Counted from the first letter of the stretch, positions 1 through 5,308 are shown. The stretch is DNA of 7,105 bases from Oscillospiraceae bacterium (GCA_902774165.1 CACYHJ010000292.1:1-7105); one strand, 5' to 3'. Translations and numbers: made by a program. The notes: generated by a model not told the origin, from the letters alone.

Positions 1-102
1 GTTGTTCGGGGACGTGTTGCTGTCCACGTACGTTCCGCCTCCCTCAACGTCATCCGTACCGTCACCATAGCCGTTAAGTTGCTTGCCTATGGTAAGGTCC
101 GG
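1..102 (-). other. Left-edge tail that does not fit the oxidoreductase family
   Basis: Read on the minus strand in the oxidoreductase frame, this stretch gives GKQLNGYGDGTDDVEGGG followed by TYVDSNTSPNN. It stays open and looks protein-like, but it is not the sequence that normally follows the HDIDLLTW segment in this family. Its codons also shift from the G/C-ending choices upstream to many A/T-ending ones (ATA, CAA, CTT, TAT, GGT, GTT, GGA). I do not recognise the source. It could be a chimeric contig end or a divergent family member. Confidence 0.4.
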
Positions 103-723
103 TTTGAACCAGGTGAGGAGGTCGATGTCGTGACAGCACTTCGCCAGCAGACTGGAAGCGCCGCACTCCGCCTTTTTCGCCCACTTGCCCCTGACGTAGC
201 AGGCGGAAAAGTGGTGATAGCTCACATGCTCCGCCGTCTGGATGTCCATGATCCGCCCCACTTCGCCCGCGAGGATCCTCCTCTTTATCTCGGCGTAGAA
301 GGGGGCGTAGCGCAGCACGTGGCAGATCATCACCTTGCTGCCGTGCGCCCTGGCCGCCGACACAAGACGGTGCATTTCTTCCGGATTCACCGCAAAGGGC
401 TTTTCCAGCAGGATATGATACCCCTTCTCAAGGAACGGCAGAGAGGTCTCAACATGCTGGTGGTCCATGGTGCCGTTGATCACCGCGTCCGCAAGCCGGG
501 GCTGCGCCGCCAGCTCTTCGGCGGTCGAAAAGCAGTTTTCCTCGGGGAAGCCGTAGCGTTTTGCCGCCATCAGGCAGCGTTCGCGGTTGGGATCCGCCAC
601 GCCGACGATTTTCAGCTCATCCGGGTGCGCCAGCGCGTAATCCGCGTAAATCACCGCGCGGTGACCGCAGCCGACAATCACGGCGGTCACCGGGGAACGG
701 GATGCGGAATTCAGTTCAGACAT
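1..723 (-). CDS. Gfo/Idh/MocA-family oxidoreductase, 3' end missing
   Basis: This encodes 241 residues of an NAD(P)-dependent sugar or sugar-derivative oxidoreductase, cut by the left edge. The ATG at 723 follows a good ribosome site (GAGGGGGC, 731-738) and a consensus promoter. Seen in the protein: a Rossmann nucleotide-binding start, VIVGCGHRA (about residues 15-23), then the family's EKP motif at 107-109, whose lysine is the usual catalytic or cofactor-contacting residue, then HVLRYAPFY at 135-143 and CCHDIDLLTW at 196-205, which matches the family's substrate-site histidine/aspartate region. Full members are about 330-400 residues, so the C-terminal beta-sheet domain is incomplete. After W205-F206 the expected continuation (something like a VSSFGSL-type strand) is absent and the remaining ~35 residues do not fit. 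This may be a join to other DNA. The substrate cannot be told from sequence. The neighbouring GH16 gene suggests glycan catabolism, which is inference. Confidence 0.85.
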   Translation of the reverse strand, partial: MSELNSASRSPVTAVIVGCGHRAVIYADYALAHPDELKIVGVADPNRERCLMAAKRYGFPEENCFSTAEELAAQPRLADAVINGTMDHQHVETSLPFLEKGYHILLEKPFAVNPEEMHRLVSAARAHGSKVMICHVLRYAPFYAEIKRRILAGEVGRIMDIQTAEHVSYHHFSACYVRGKWAKKAECGASSLLAKCCHDIDLLTWFKPDLTIGKQLNGYGDGTDDVEGGGTYVDSNTSPNN

Positions 724-730
724 AATCTTT

Positions 731-738
731 GCCCCCTC
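731..738 (-). promoter_or_regulatory. Ribosome binding site of the oxidoreductase
   Basis: On the minus strand GAGGGGGC ends 7 bases before the ATG at 723. It fits the start chosen. It lies inside a small CCCC-GA-GGGG palindrome. Confidence 0.6.
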
Positions 739-762
739 GGGGAAATCCATAAATCATTCGAC

Positions 763-791
763 ATTATACGCCCGAAAACAAAGAATGTCAA
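763..791 (-). promoter_or_regulatory. Consensus sigma-A promoter of the oxidoreductase
   Basis: The minus strand carries TTGACA (786-791), exactly 17 bases, then TATAAT (763-768). Both hexamers are perfect matches to the housekeeping consensus. It lies about 40 bases upstream of the oxidoreductase ATG, so this gene has its own promoter and is not only read through from the GH16 gene. I see no clear operator palindrome around it. Confidence 0.85.
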
Positions 792-838
792 TGCTTTCGG
801 GGATTTTCTTTTTTTGTTTTCTCCGCGGCGGCATATAC

Positions 839-870
839 AAAAGGGGCGGTTCCGGAATGCGGGAACCGCC
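839..870 (-). terminator. Terminator after the GH16 gene
   Basis: A perfect 9-bp stem, GGCGGTTCC (845-853) with GGAACCGCC (862-870), has an 8-base loop. On the minus strand it is followed shortly by TTTT (839-842). It lies 29 bases past the GH16 stop and just before the oxidoreductase promoter, so it separates the two same-strand genes. The U-run is short, so termination may be incomplete. Confidence 0.7.
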
Positions 871-898
871 GGTTTTCATCCGTCCTCTTTCACTTGTC

Positions 899-1717
899 TC
901 AGGCGAGCTGCCAGATCTTCACGTAATCCACCACAAACTGCGTTGTAAAATCCTTCTCGTGATTGATTTCGCCGGGGATCTCAAGCGACACGATGACCTC
1001 TTCGGGCACCTGAGAGACGCCCTTTGCGTGCGAGCTGCGCGCGCACTCCTTGCCGTTGATAAAGAAGATATACTCGTCCTCGGTCCACATGCAGCCGTAG
1101 GTGTTGTACTCGGTGTAAATATCCTTGCCGCGGAAGCTGCCGACGTGCAGGGAATCGAGATTCTCCGGGTCGTCGTCGCCGCCGTTGCAGTGGAGATTGA
1201 CGCTGACGGAATCTCTCTTTGCTTTCATGCGTTCCCCGGCGCTCATCGCCTCGAAGATGTCGATCTCGCATCCGCCGGGACCGCCCGCGGACAGCTCGTG
1301 ATCGTAGGGATGCTGCGCCTGCAGCCAGAACGCGCTCCAGAAGCCGCCGCCGTCGTTGCACTTGCAGCGGATCTCAAAATACCCTCTGCGGTACCACTGA
1401 TTCAGGGCGATCATGCCCGAATACCAGCCAGCGCCGTATTCGCCGTCCTCGCGGTACTGCGCGGTGAGGATCAGGTTTCCGTCCCTGACCGCGACCTGCT
1501 CCGCGGAATTGAAGCCGTTGCGGCGCGCGCCGAGGGCGCGGTCATGCCATACGTCGCGGTTCAGGCTGTCGCCCTCGAACTCATCCTCAAACACGAGCTC
1601 ATAGCCCTCCAGGTCGACCTCCGGGCCGGTCGGGTAATACGGGATGCCGAAGATCGAGCAGAAAAACGCGATCACGGTCATAAAAAATGCGGTAAGCTTC
1701 GTCAAAGCCGCCATCAT
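899..1717 (-). CDS. GH16 family glycoside hydrolase, secreted or membrane-anchored
   Basis: This is a 272-residue family 16 glycoside hydrolase, which typically cleaves internal beta-1,3, beta-1,3-1,4 or galactan linkages with retention. The catalytic signature EIDIFE is at residues 151-156: E151 is the expected nucleophile, D153 the assisting aspartate and E156 the acid/base. Supporting family features are LVFEDEFEGDSLN (41-53), the substrate-cleft strand GGGFWSAFWLQ (123-133), and the closing strand VVDYVKIWQ (262-270). Residues 1-24 form a hydrophobic segment (ALTKLTAFFMTVIAFFCSIF) without a clear lipobox, so it acts as a signal peptide or anchor and the enzyme works outside the membrane. 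No dockerin or carbohydrate-binding module is present. The protein is just a single catalytic domain of usual length. The start is set by GGAGAGGA six bases upstream; the open frame extends further upstream but without coding character. The exact glycan (laminarin, mixed-linkage glucan or other) is not resolved. Confidence 0.9.
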   Translation of the reverse strand: MMAALTKLTAFFMTVIAFFCSIFGIPYYPTGPEVDLEGYELVFEDEFEGDSLNRDVWHDRALGARRNGFNSAEQVAVRDGNLILTAQYREDGEYGAGWYSGMIALNQWYRRGYFEIRCKCNDGGGFWSAFWLQAQHPYDHELSAGGPGGCEIDIFEAMSAGERMKAKRDSVSVNLHCNGGDDDPENLDSLHVGSFRGKDIYTEYNTYGCMWTEDEYIFFINGKECARSSHAKGVSQVPEEVIVSLEIPGEINHEKDFTTQFVVDYVKIWQLA

Positions 1718-1723
1718 TATCTG

Positions 1724-1731
1724 TCCTCTCC
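1724..1731 (-). promoter_or_regulatory. Ribosome binding site fixing the GH16 start
   Basis: On the minus strand GGAGAGGA sits 6 bases before the first of two consecutive ATG codons (1717-1715 and 1714-1712). It supports a 272-residue product rather than the much longer open frame, which continues upstream through promoter and antisense DNA. Confidence 0.75.
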
Positions 1732-1748
1732 GAATTAATTTTATATAT

Positions 1749-1777
1749 ATTATACTACGTTTCCCCAAAGGTTTCAA
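1749..1777 (-). promoter_or_regulatory. Sigma-A promoter of the GH16 gene
   Basis: The minus strand has TTGAAA (1772-1777), 17 bases, then TATAAT (1749-1754). The -10 is perfect and the -35 has five of six matches. It lies about 31 bases upstream of the GH16 ATG and faces away from the promoter at 1850-1878. No strong shared operator is visible between the two promoters. Confidence 0.8.
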
Positions 1778-1787
1778 GCTTTTACGG

Positions 1788-1809
1788 AAAAAAAACCGCC
1801 CGGCGGCGG
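1788..1809 (-). terminator. Terminator-like hairpin in the divergent intergenic region
   Basis: On the minus strand CCGCC (1805-1809), the 4-base loop GCCG and GGCGG (1796-1800) are followed by eight T (1788-1795). The stem is only 5 bp but fully G/C, with a strong U-run. It sits just upstream of the GH16 promoter, so it could stop antisense transcripts arriving across the NAGPA-domain gene and insulate GH16. It is not needed to end any gene seen here. Confidence 0.5.
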
Positions 1810-1849
1810 GTCGACGGCGCCCGGGAACCGGAATCGCGCATATTCCATC

Positions 1850-1878
1850 TTGCGGGAAACGCGGAAACGGCGTATAAT
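1850..1878 (+). promoter_or_regulatory. Sigma-A promoter of the NAGPA-domain gene
   Basis: TTGCGG (1850-1855), 17 bases, then TATAAT (1873-1878). The -10 is perfect and the -35 keeps the TTG core. Transcription would begin near 1885, which places upstream in-frame ATG codons (from 1850 and 1880) at or before the transcript start and supports the GTG start at 1958. The leader would be about 73 bases. Confidence 0.75.
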
Positions 1879-1941
1879 AATGTCGGAAAAACGAATGCGG
1901 ACGCGTTTCAGGCAGCCGTTCCGCAGACGCAGAAGCAAAAG

Positions 1942-1948
1942 AAAAGGA
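1942..1948 (+). promoter_or_regulatory. Ribosome binding site deciding a GTG start
   Basis: AAAAGGA ends 9 bases before GTG at 1958. It is the best Shine-Dalgarno site in the leader. The alternative ATG at 1895 has only a weak GGA 7 bases upstream. Confidence 0.6.
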
Positions 1949-1957
1949 CGTGGTACC

Positions 1958-3067
1958 GTGACGATTTACAAACCGGTAAAGGAAGCCAACTATCTTCTGA
2001 TGGACGACGGCAGGCTCAAAGCCGTCGTATCCACAAAGAGCCCCGTGTTCAACGCCTCGCTGCGCTGCAGCGGGCGGGAATACGCGGACTTTTTCAACGA
2101 CGACGAGCCCTACGACCGCCTGACGCACGTGTTTTATATCGAAAGCGCTCTTCCGGCGGGTAAAACGCTCACGTTTTGTTATACTCTGCGCAATCACAGC
2201 AAAAACGTGCGAAAACAATCCTTTGCGTTTGAGCCCGTCTACGCCGACAAAGAAACGCTGCTGCGGGAATATGATTCCGGCACCCGCCCCGAGCGCGAGG
2301 AGCGGGAGACGGTCGCCGACGGCGTGGAATACACCCATTATTTCTGCAAAAACAAAGAAGGCGCGCCGGTGCACGTCTTCAGTCTGAGCGTCGACACGGA
2401 GAAGGCGACGATCTACACCGGTACGCCGGAGGACGGATATATGGGCGTCGGCGTGCGGGCGAAGGTACCGCAAATGATCGACGCCGCGGTGAAGAACGGC
2501 GTGAACGTCGTTGCGGCGATGAACGGGGATTTCTTCGATATGTTCGGCGACGCTCACCCGGCGGGCCTGTGCGTGAAAAACGGGCGCGTCATCGCCAACG
2601 AGGACTCGAAGCGGTATTTTCTCGGCGCAAAGAAAGACGGAACGCCGGTGATCGCTTCCCTCGCCGAAACCCCCGCGCTCCTTAGGGAGCTCGAACACGC
2701 GGTCTCGGGGCTGCAGCTGATCGTGAAGGACGGGCGGATCAACGACTGGTCGCCGCTGGAGCCCTTCGCTTACGTCCGGCACCCGCGCACCGCCGCGGGC
2801 GTGACGAAGGACGGGAAGATCCTCCTGCTGGAGGTCGACGGCAGGATCCCCGACTATTCCAACGGCGCGACCCTCGTGGATCTGGCGAAAATGATGATCG
2901 CGCTGGGCGCGGACCGTGCGGTGAATCTGGACGGCGGCGGTTCGAGCGTCACCTATACAAAAGAAGGGGGCCGCTTCGTCCTGCGAAGCAACCCCGCCGA
3001 CCTGTTCCGCCCCACCGCAAAGCTGATCAGGAAGGAATATAATTGTATTTTGGTAGTTAAATTCTGA
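1958..3067 (+). CDS. NAGPA-type phosphodiester glycosidase domain protein
   Basis: This encodes 369 residues from the GTG start. The C-terminal two thirds (about 135-369) is a phosphodiester glycosidase domain (NAGPA family, named for the enzyme that uncovers mannose-6-phosphate and also found in bacterial exopolysaccharide and cell-wall proteins). Seen: MNGDFF at 188-193, RTAAGVTKDGKILLLEVDGR at 277-296, GATLVDLAKMMIALGADRAV at 303-322, and the active-site-like NLDGGGSS at 323-330. All core motifs are present. The N-terminal ~120 residues are a separate, probably beta-rich region that I do not recognise. There is no signal peptide from this start, nor from upstream starts, whose extension is a run of arginines and lysines. 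Location is therefore unclear, possibly cytoplasmic. It is divergent from GH16 with its own promoter. The stop codon lies inside the palindromic element that follows. The likely role is hydrolysis of a sugar-phosphodiester or related glycan link. The substrate is unknown. Confidence 0.85.
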   Translation: MTIYKPVKEANYLLMDDGRLKAVVSTKSPVFNASLRCSGREYADFFNDDEPYDRLTHVFYIESALPAGKTLTFCYTLRNHSKNVRKQSFAFEPVYADKETLLREYDSGTRPEREERETVADGVEYTHYFCKNKEGAPVHVFSLSVDTEKATIYTGTPEDGYMGVGVRAKVPQMIDAAVKNGVNVVAAMNGDFFDMFGDAHPAGLCVKNGRVIANEDSKRYFLGAKKDGTPVIASLAETPALLRELEHAVSGLQLIVKDGRINDWSPLEPFAYVRHPRTAAGVTKDGKILLLEVDGRIPDYSNGATLVDLAKMMIALGADRAVNLDGGGSSVTYTKEGGRFVLRSNPADLFRPTAKLIRKEYNCILVVKF

Positions 3068-3092
3068 TTTAGCGGAGCTAAATCAGAATTTA
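3058..3092 (+). repeat. Left terminal hairpin of the element
   Basis: A 16-bp perfect inverted repeat, TAAATTCTGATTTAGC (3058-3073), pairs with 3077-3092 around a GGA loop. It contains the TGA stop (3065-3067) of the NAGPA-domain gene. It may terminate that gene's transcript, although no U-run follows. Confidence 0.85.
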
Positions 3093-3237
3093 CAGTCTCG
3101 AGTCTCGAGACCCGAGGCCCAAGGTACAAACTTAAAGTCTGTGCGACTTGGTGAAAACTGAGATAAACCGAGGCTTTTTTACCGTAATCCTGCCCGGATT
3201 TCAACGCCTCGAGACTCGGGCCTCGGTACTCGGGACT

Positions 3238-3280
3238 TAAATTCTGAATTTTAACGGCTCCGCCGTTAAATCAGAATTTA
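3238..3280 (-). repeat. Right terminal hairpin of the element
   Basis: TAAATTCTGA...TTTAACGGC on the left arm pairs with GCCGTTAAATCAGAATTTA on the right, around a TCC loop. The left arm carries two extra bases (bulge near 3248-3249). On the minus strand the outer TAA (3278-3280) is the stop codon of the ASCH-domain gene. It is homologous to the left hairpin in inverted orientation, with 3-5 extra bases of G/C stem at the tip. Confidence 0.8.
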
Positions 3281-3838
3281 TATCACTTCCACCTCAATTC
3301 CCACGACGCCGTATTGCTCCTGCTTTTCCGGCGGGTAATACCGCTCCATGTCCCGGGGGGACGCGTCGCGGAGCTCCTCGGCGGCGTAGCCGCATTCGGT
3401 CAGCGGCAGGGCGCGGTACAGCTCCGCAAAGGAGGGGAACCGGTGCAGGGCCTTCACCAGTGCCCGCAGGGCTTCGGTTTCGTCGCCGGTGTTTTCAAAC
3501 CGGATGACGTCGCCCACGTTCAGTTTTTGCCTCTTTTCATCATACAACCGCAGCTCGACCGTCTTCCGCCCGGCTTCCATCCGCCGGAAGGGCTCCGGAT
3601 CCAGCCGCATCAGGTGCTCCCGTCTGCCCGCCCAGACGTATTCGTCTTTTTCCGGGATCTGCTCGGCGTGAAGGATCTGGGTTTCATAAAACAGCCAGTC
3701 GTCGATCTGCAGCCCGCCCTCGGCGACGCCGTACTCGTGCTCGCAGTACTCCGCGGACTGCCATTCGCAGTATCCTTCATAGATCCCGTCGCTCACGGTG
3801 ATCCGCGCATATTTTTTGTCAAACGCCGAAAGCTCCAT
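3278..3838 (-). CDS. Sm-like plus ASCH domain protein, putative RNA-binding
   Basis: This is a 186-residue, soluble, two-part protein. Residues 1-70 (ARITVSDGIYEGYCEWQSAE, then EHEYGV..EGLQIDDWLFY-type sequence) resemble a small Sm/LSM-like beta-barrel region seen in Firmicutes hypothetical proteins. This call is from memory and tentative. Residues ~77-186 are an ASCH domain: MRLDPEPFRRMEAGRKTVEL, with the family's G-x-K-x-x-E-x-R pattern at 90-97, then LNVGDVIRFEN (106-116), LHRFPSFAELYRALPL (131-146) and a closing YGVVGIEVEVI. ASCH domains are PUA-like folds linked to RNA binding or modified-nucleotide handling, so a translation-related role is inferred. ATG 3838 is preferred over GTG 3847 because AAGGGG lies 8 bases before the ATG. 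It has its own promoter and is divergent from the dockerin gene. Confidence 0.8.
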   Translation of the reverse strand: MELSAFDKKYARITVSDGIYEGYCEWQSAEYCEHEYGVAEGGLQIDDWLFYETQILHAEQIPEKDEYVWAGRREHLMRLDPEPFRRMEAGRKTVELRLYDEKRQKLNVGDVIRFENTGDETEALRALVKALHRFPSFAELYRALPLTECGYAAEELRDASPRDMERYYPPEKQEQYGVVGIEVEVI

Positions 3839-3846
3839 CCCGCTCA

Positions 3847-3852
3847 CCCCTT
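3847..3852 (-). promoter_or_regulatory. Ribosome binding site deciding the ASCH gene start
   Basis: On the minus strand AAGGGG lies 8 bases before ATG 3838. The in-frame GTG at 3847 would overlap this site and leave no room for a ribosome site of its own. Confidence 0.6.
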
Positions 3853-3862
3853 TTTGTTTTTC

Positions 3863-3891
3863 ATTATATCACTATTACCGAATATATTCAA
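3863..3891 (-). promoter_or_regulatory. Sigma-A promoter of the ASCH-domain gene
   Basis: The minus strand has TTGAAT (3886-3891), 17 bases, then TATAAT (3863-3868), about 25 bases before the ATG. It is back to back with the dockerin gene promoter, 22 bases away. Confidence 0.75.
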
Positions 3892-3913
3892 TTATTTTCG
3901 GCAAGACCGACAC

Positions 3914-3942
3914 TTGTTTCCGCGGCCGCGCTGTTGTATAAT
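3914..3942 (+). promoter_or_regulatory. Sigma-A promoter of the dockerin gene
   Basis: TTGTTT (3914-3919), 17 bases, then TATAAT (3937-3942), about 32 bases before the first ATG. The spacer contains a CGCGGCCGCG palindrome (3921-3930), a possible operator or simply GC-rich sequence. Confidence 0.75.
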
Positions 3943-3974
3943 AGAAACAGAAAACCAGCCAGAAAGGATGAATC

Positions 3975-5120
3975 ATGATGAAGAAACTGTCTTATATTCT
4001 TGCCTTCACCGTTTTGTTCACGGCGCTGTTCCTGCTGCCCTGCGTCACCGCCCATGCGGACGCGGAGTCGGAGTCCGACGGCCCGATCCTGCTCGATATG
4101 TACCTCGGCGACGTGGACGGCAACGGCAAGGTCACCGCCTCCGACGCGAGAACGATCCTGCGCCATGCGTCGCGGCTTGAGACGATCGACCCGGATTACT
4201 TCGGGCTCGCCGACGTCAACGGCGACAATTCGATCAAAGCCGGCGACGCGCGCATCGCGCTGCGCATGGCGACAAAGCTCGAGTCCCTGTTAACTTTCAG
4301 GGAAGGATATCATGTGCATCAGTTCAACGAAGAGATCCTCCGGGAGCCCACCTGCTCCCAGCCGGGCGAAAAATTGCTGACCTGCTCGCTCTGCGGACGC
4401 GAGGCACGGGAGAGCATCCCCACCACGCCCCACGATTTTGCGCCCGCGACGCTGACCGCGCCGAAGACCTGCCGCGTCTGCGGGAAGACGGAAGGCAAAA
4501 CGCTTGCCGCGCAGTGCACACTCACCCCGGAAGTCAAATCCCTCTCCATGCGCAAGGGCGGCACGGCGATCGTCAAGATCGACGCATCCATCCCCGATGA
4601 GATCGAAGTAACAACGATCAGCATCAAATCCTCCTCTTCCGCGGTGGACGCTTTCTGGCTGGAGGATCAGAACGACGAACTGACGGACTACGTCATCATT
4701 TATGTCAATAAAGCCACCTCCGGCGCGGACGTCACCGTCTTCCTCAAGGAGGCTCCCTCGGTCAAAGCGACCATCCGCGTCACGGCGGGGTCCTCCGGCA
4801 CCTCGAAATACGCCGGGACGAAAGAGATCCGCGACGTACCGGATTACGGCGCGTTCACCGGCATCGATGCGGATTATGCCGTCGCAATGACCGGTGCAAC
4901 CCGCGCGTTTGTCTTCGGATACAACTACAATACGCTGAAAAGCGCAGGGTATTCCGACGATACGCTGTTCGAGAAATTCGATCAGCAGCTGAAAAAAGCG
5001 GGCTTCCAGCCCGCCGGAAGCGTGGACGGCGGCGGCCTTTCCTATGCGAAGAACGGAAAATACGTGACGTTCGTCTATTATGTCAACGACGGGTATATTG
5101 AGATCGGGATCTACCCGTAA
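3975..5120 (+). CDS. Secreted protein with N-terminal dockerin I and CxxCG motifs
   Basis: This encodes 381 residues. Residues 1-28 are a signal peptide (MMKKLSYILAFTVLFTALFL, cleavage likely after AHA). A type I dockerin follows at about 45-105: two calcium-loop repeats, GDVDGNGKVTASDARTILRH (45-64) and ADVNGDNSIKAGDARIALRM (79-98), with D/N ligands at the usual places. Such modules bind cohesins on scaffoldins or the cell surface. Residues 115-172 hold CSLCG (137-141) and CRVCG (166-170) with HDF between, like the repeated CxxCG/GHxF segments of Ruminococcaceae surface proteins and possibly zinc-binding. Residues ~180-272 look like an Ig-like beta-domain. The last ~100 residues (DVPDYGAFTG to the end) are an unrecognised module. 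No catalytic domain is seen. The dockerin at the N-terminus is less usual than at the C-terminus. AAAGGA upstream supports ATG 3975; ATG 3978 is equally possible. Role inferred: a non-catalytic, cohesin-bound or surface adaptor protein. Confidence 0.85.
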   Translation: MMKKLSYILAFTVLFTALFLLPCVTAHADAESESDGPILLDMYLGDVDGNGKVTASDARTILRHASRLETIDPDYFGLADVNGDNSIKAGDARIALRMATKLESLLTFREGYHVHQFNEEILREPTCSQPGEKLLTCSLCGREARESIPTTPHDFAPATLTAPKTCRVCGKTEGKTLAAQCTLTPEVKSLSMRKGGTAIVKIDASIPDEIEVTTISIKSSSSAVDAFWLEDQNDELTDYVIIYVNKATSGADVTVFLKEAPSVKATIRVTAGSSGTSKYAGTKEIRDVPDYGAFTGIDADYAVAMTGATRAFVFGYNYNTLKSAGYSDDTLFEKFDQQLKKAGFQPAGSVDGGGLSYAKNGKYVTFVYYVNDGYIEIGIYP

Positions 5121-5140
5121 GCCCCGAAAAACGGAGAAAC

Positions 5141-5164
5141 GGGAGAATGCCGAAGCATTCCCCC
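5141..5164 (-). terminator. Terminator of the spoVM operon, UUCG tetraloop
   Basis: On the minus strand GGGGGAATGC, loop TTCG, GCATTCTCCC forms a 10-bp stem with one G-U pair. It is followed by GTTTCTCCGTTTTT (to about 5126). A C(UUCG)G tetraloop gives high stability. It lies 55 bases past the spoVM stop and only 21 bases from the convergent dockerin gene's stop. On the plus strand it lacks a T-run. Confidence 0.75.
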
Positions 5165-5194
5165 GCGCCCCGCGACGATGATTTCCCGCATACC

Positions 5195-5229
5195 GACCGT
5201 CCGGAAAAATCCGGACGGTCAGTATTTTT
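5195..5229 (+). terminator. Terminator of the dockerin gene
   Basis: An 11-bp perfect stem, GACCGTCCGGA (5195-5205) and TCCGGACGGTC (5210-5220), has an AAAA loop and is followed by AGTATTTTTC. It lies 75 bases past the dockerin stop. The distal stem edge overlaps the spoVM stop codon (5219-5221) on the other strand, and on that strand no U-run follows. Confidence 0.85.
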
Positions 5230-5302
5230 CTTTCTTCATCCCGAAAATCAGCCTGAATATCACGCTCAGCAGCTTCGGGCTTGAAACAACGACGACCTTC
5301 AT
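5219..5302 (-). CDS. spoVM: Stage V sporulation protein SpoVM, 27 residues
   Basis: This encodes MKVVVVSSPKLLSVIFRLIF followed by GMKKEKY. SpoVM is a ~26-residue amphipathic helix made in the mother cell. It recognises the convex forespore membrane and anchors the SpoIVA ATPase, starting coat assembly. It also affects FtsH. The match is by length, the N-terminal MK(V/F) strand-like start, the conserved S-P-K segment (proline at residue 9), an amphipathic helix with a single arginine (R17) and glycine (G21), and a basic C-terminus. Clostridial homologues recalled from memory have nearly the same pattern. The start is strong: GAGGAGGG lies 6 bases before the ATG and overlaps the stop of the preceding gene, so the two are translated from one message. 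Its presence says the host is, or descends from, a spore former. Confidence 0.85.
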   Translation of the reverse strand: MKVVVVSSPKLLSVIFRLIFGMKKEKY

Positions 5303-5308
5303 AAAGAA

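Larger units (their letters stand above)
3058..3280. repeat. Palindromic MITE-like element with nested inverted repeats
   Basis: This is a ~223-bp element bounded by TAAATTCTGA at 3058 and TCAGAATTTA ending at 3280. Each end is itself a hairpin (3058-3092 and 3238-3280), and each contains GCGGAGC at its tip when read inward. Inside each hairpin comes a stretch of degenerate seven-base repeats, in inverted orientation at the two sides, so each terminal repeat is roughly 60-70 bases. The central ~90 bases have no coding evidence. The ends begin and finish with TA, as expected if TA is the duplicated target, but this is inference. No transposase is present, so any movement would need one in trans. 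It may be a MITE, a REP/BIME-like repeat or a dispersed bidirectional terminator. Confidence 0.7.

Noticed and set aside
79..948. Long plus-strand frames opposite the oxidoreductase and GH16 genes (79-948 and 785-1738).
   Set aside because: They mirror the GC-rich third positions of the true minus-strand genes, and their proteins are arginine/alanine/histidine-rich with no domain signature.
1718..2782. The minus-strand extension of the GH16 frame to 627 residues.
   Set aside because: The upstream part is antisense to a well-supported gene and would pass through the GH16 promoter. The ribosome site at 1724-1731 fixes the start at 1717.
2953..3204. An 83-residue open frame on the minus strand across the palindromic element.
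   Set aside because: It is built from the repeat arrays and antisense DNA of the NAGPA-domain gene, has no ribosome site, and resembles no family I know.
3094..3236. A CRISPR-like array, because of the short regular repeats.
   Set aside because: The repeats are seven bases with no spacers, are mirrored between palindromes, and there are no cas genes.
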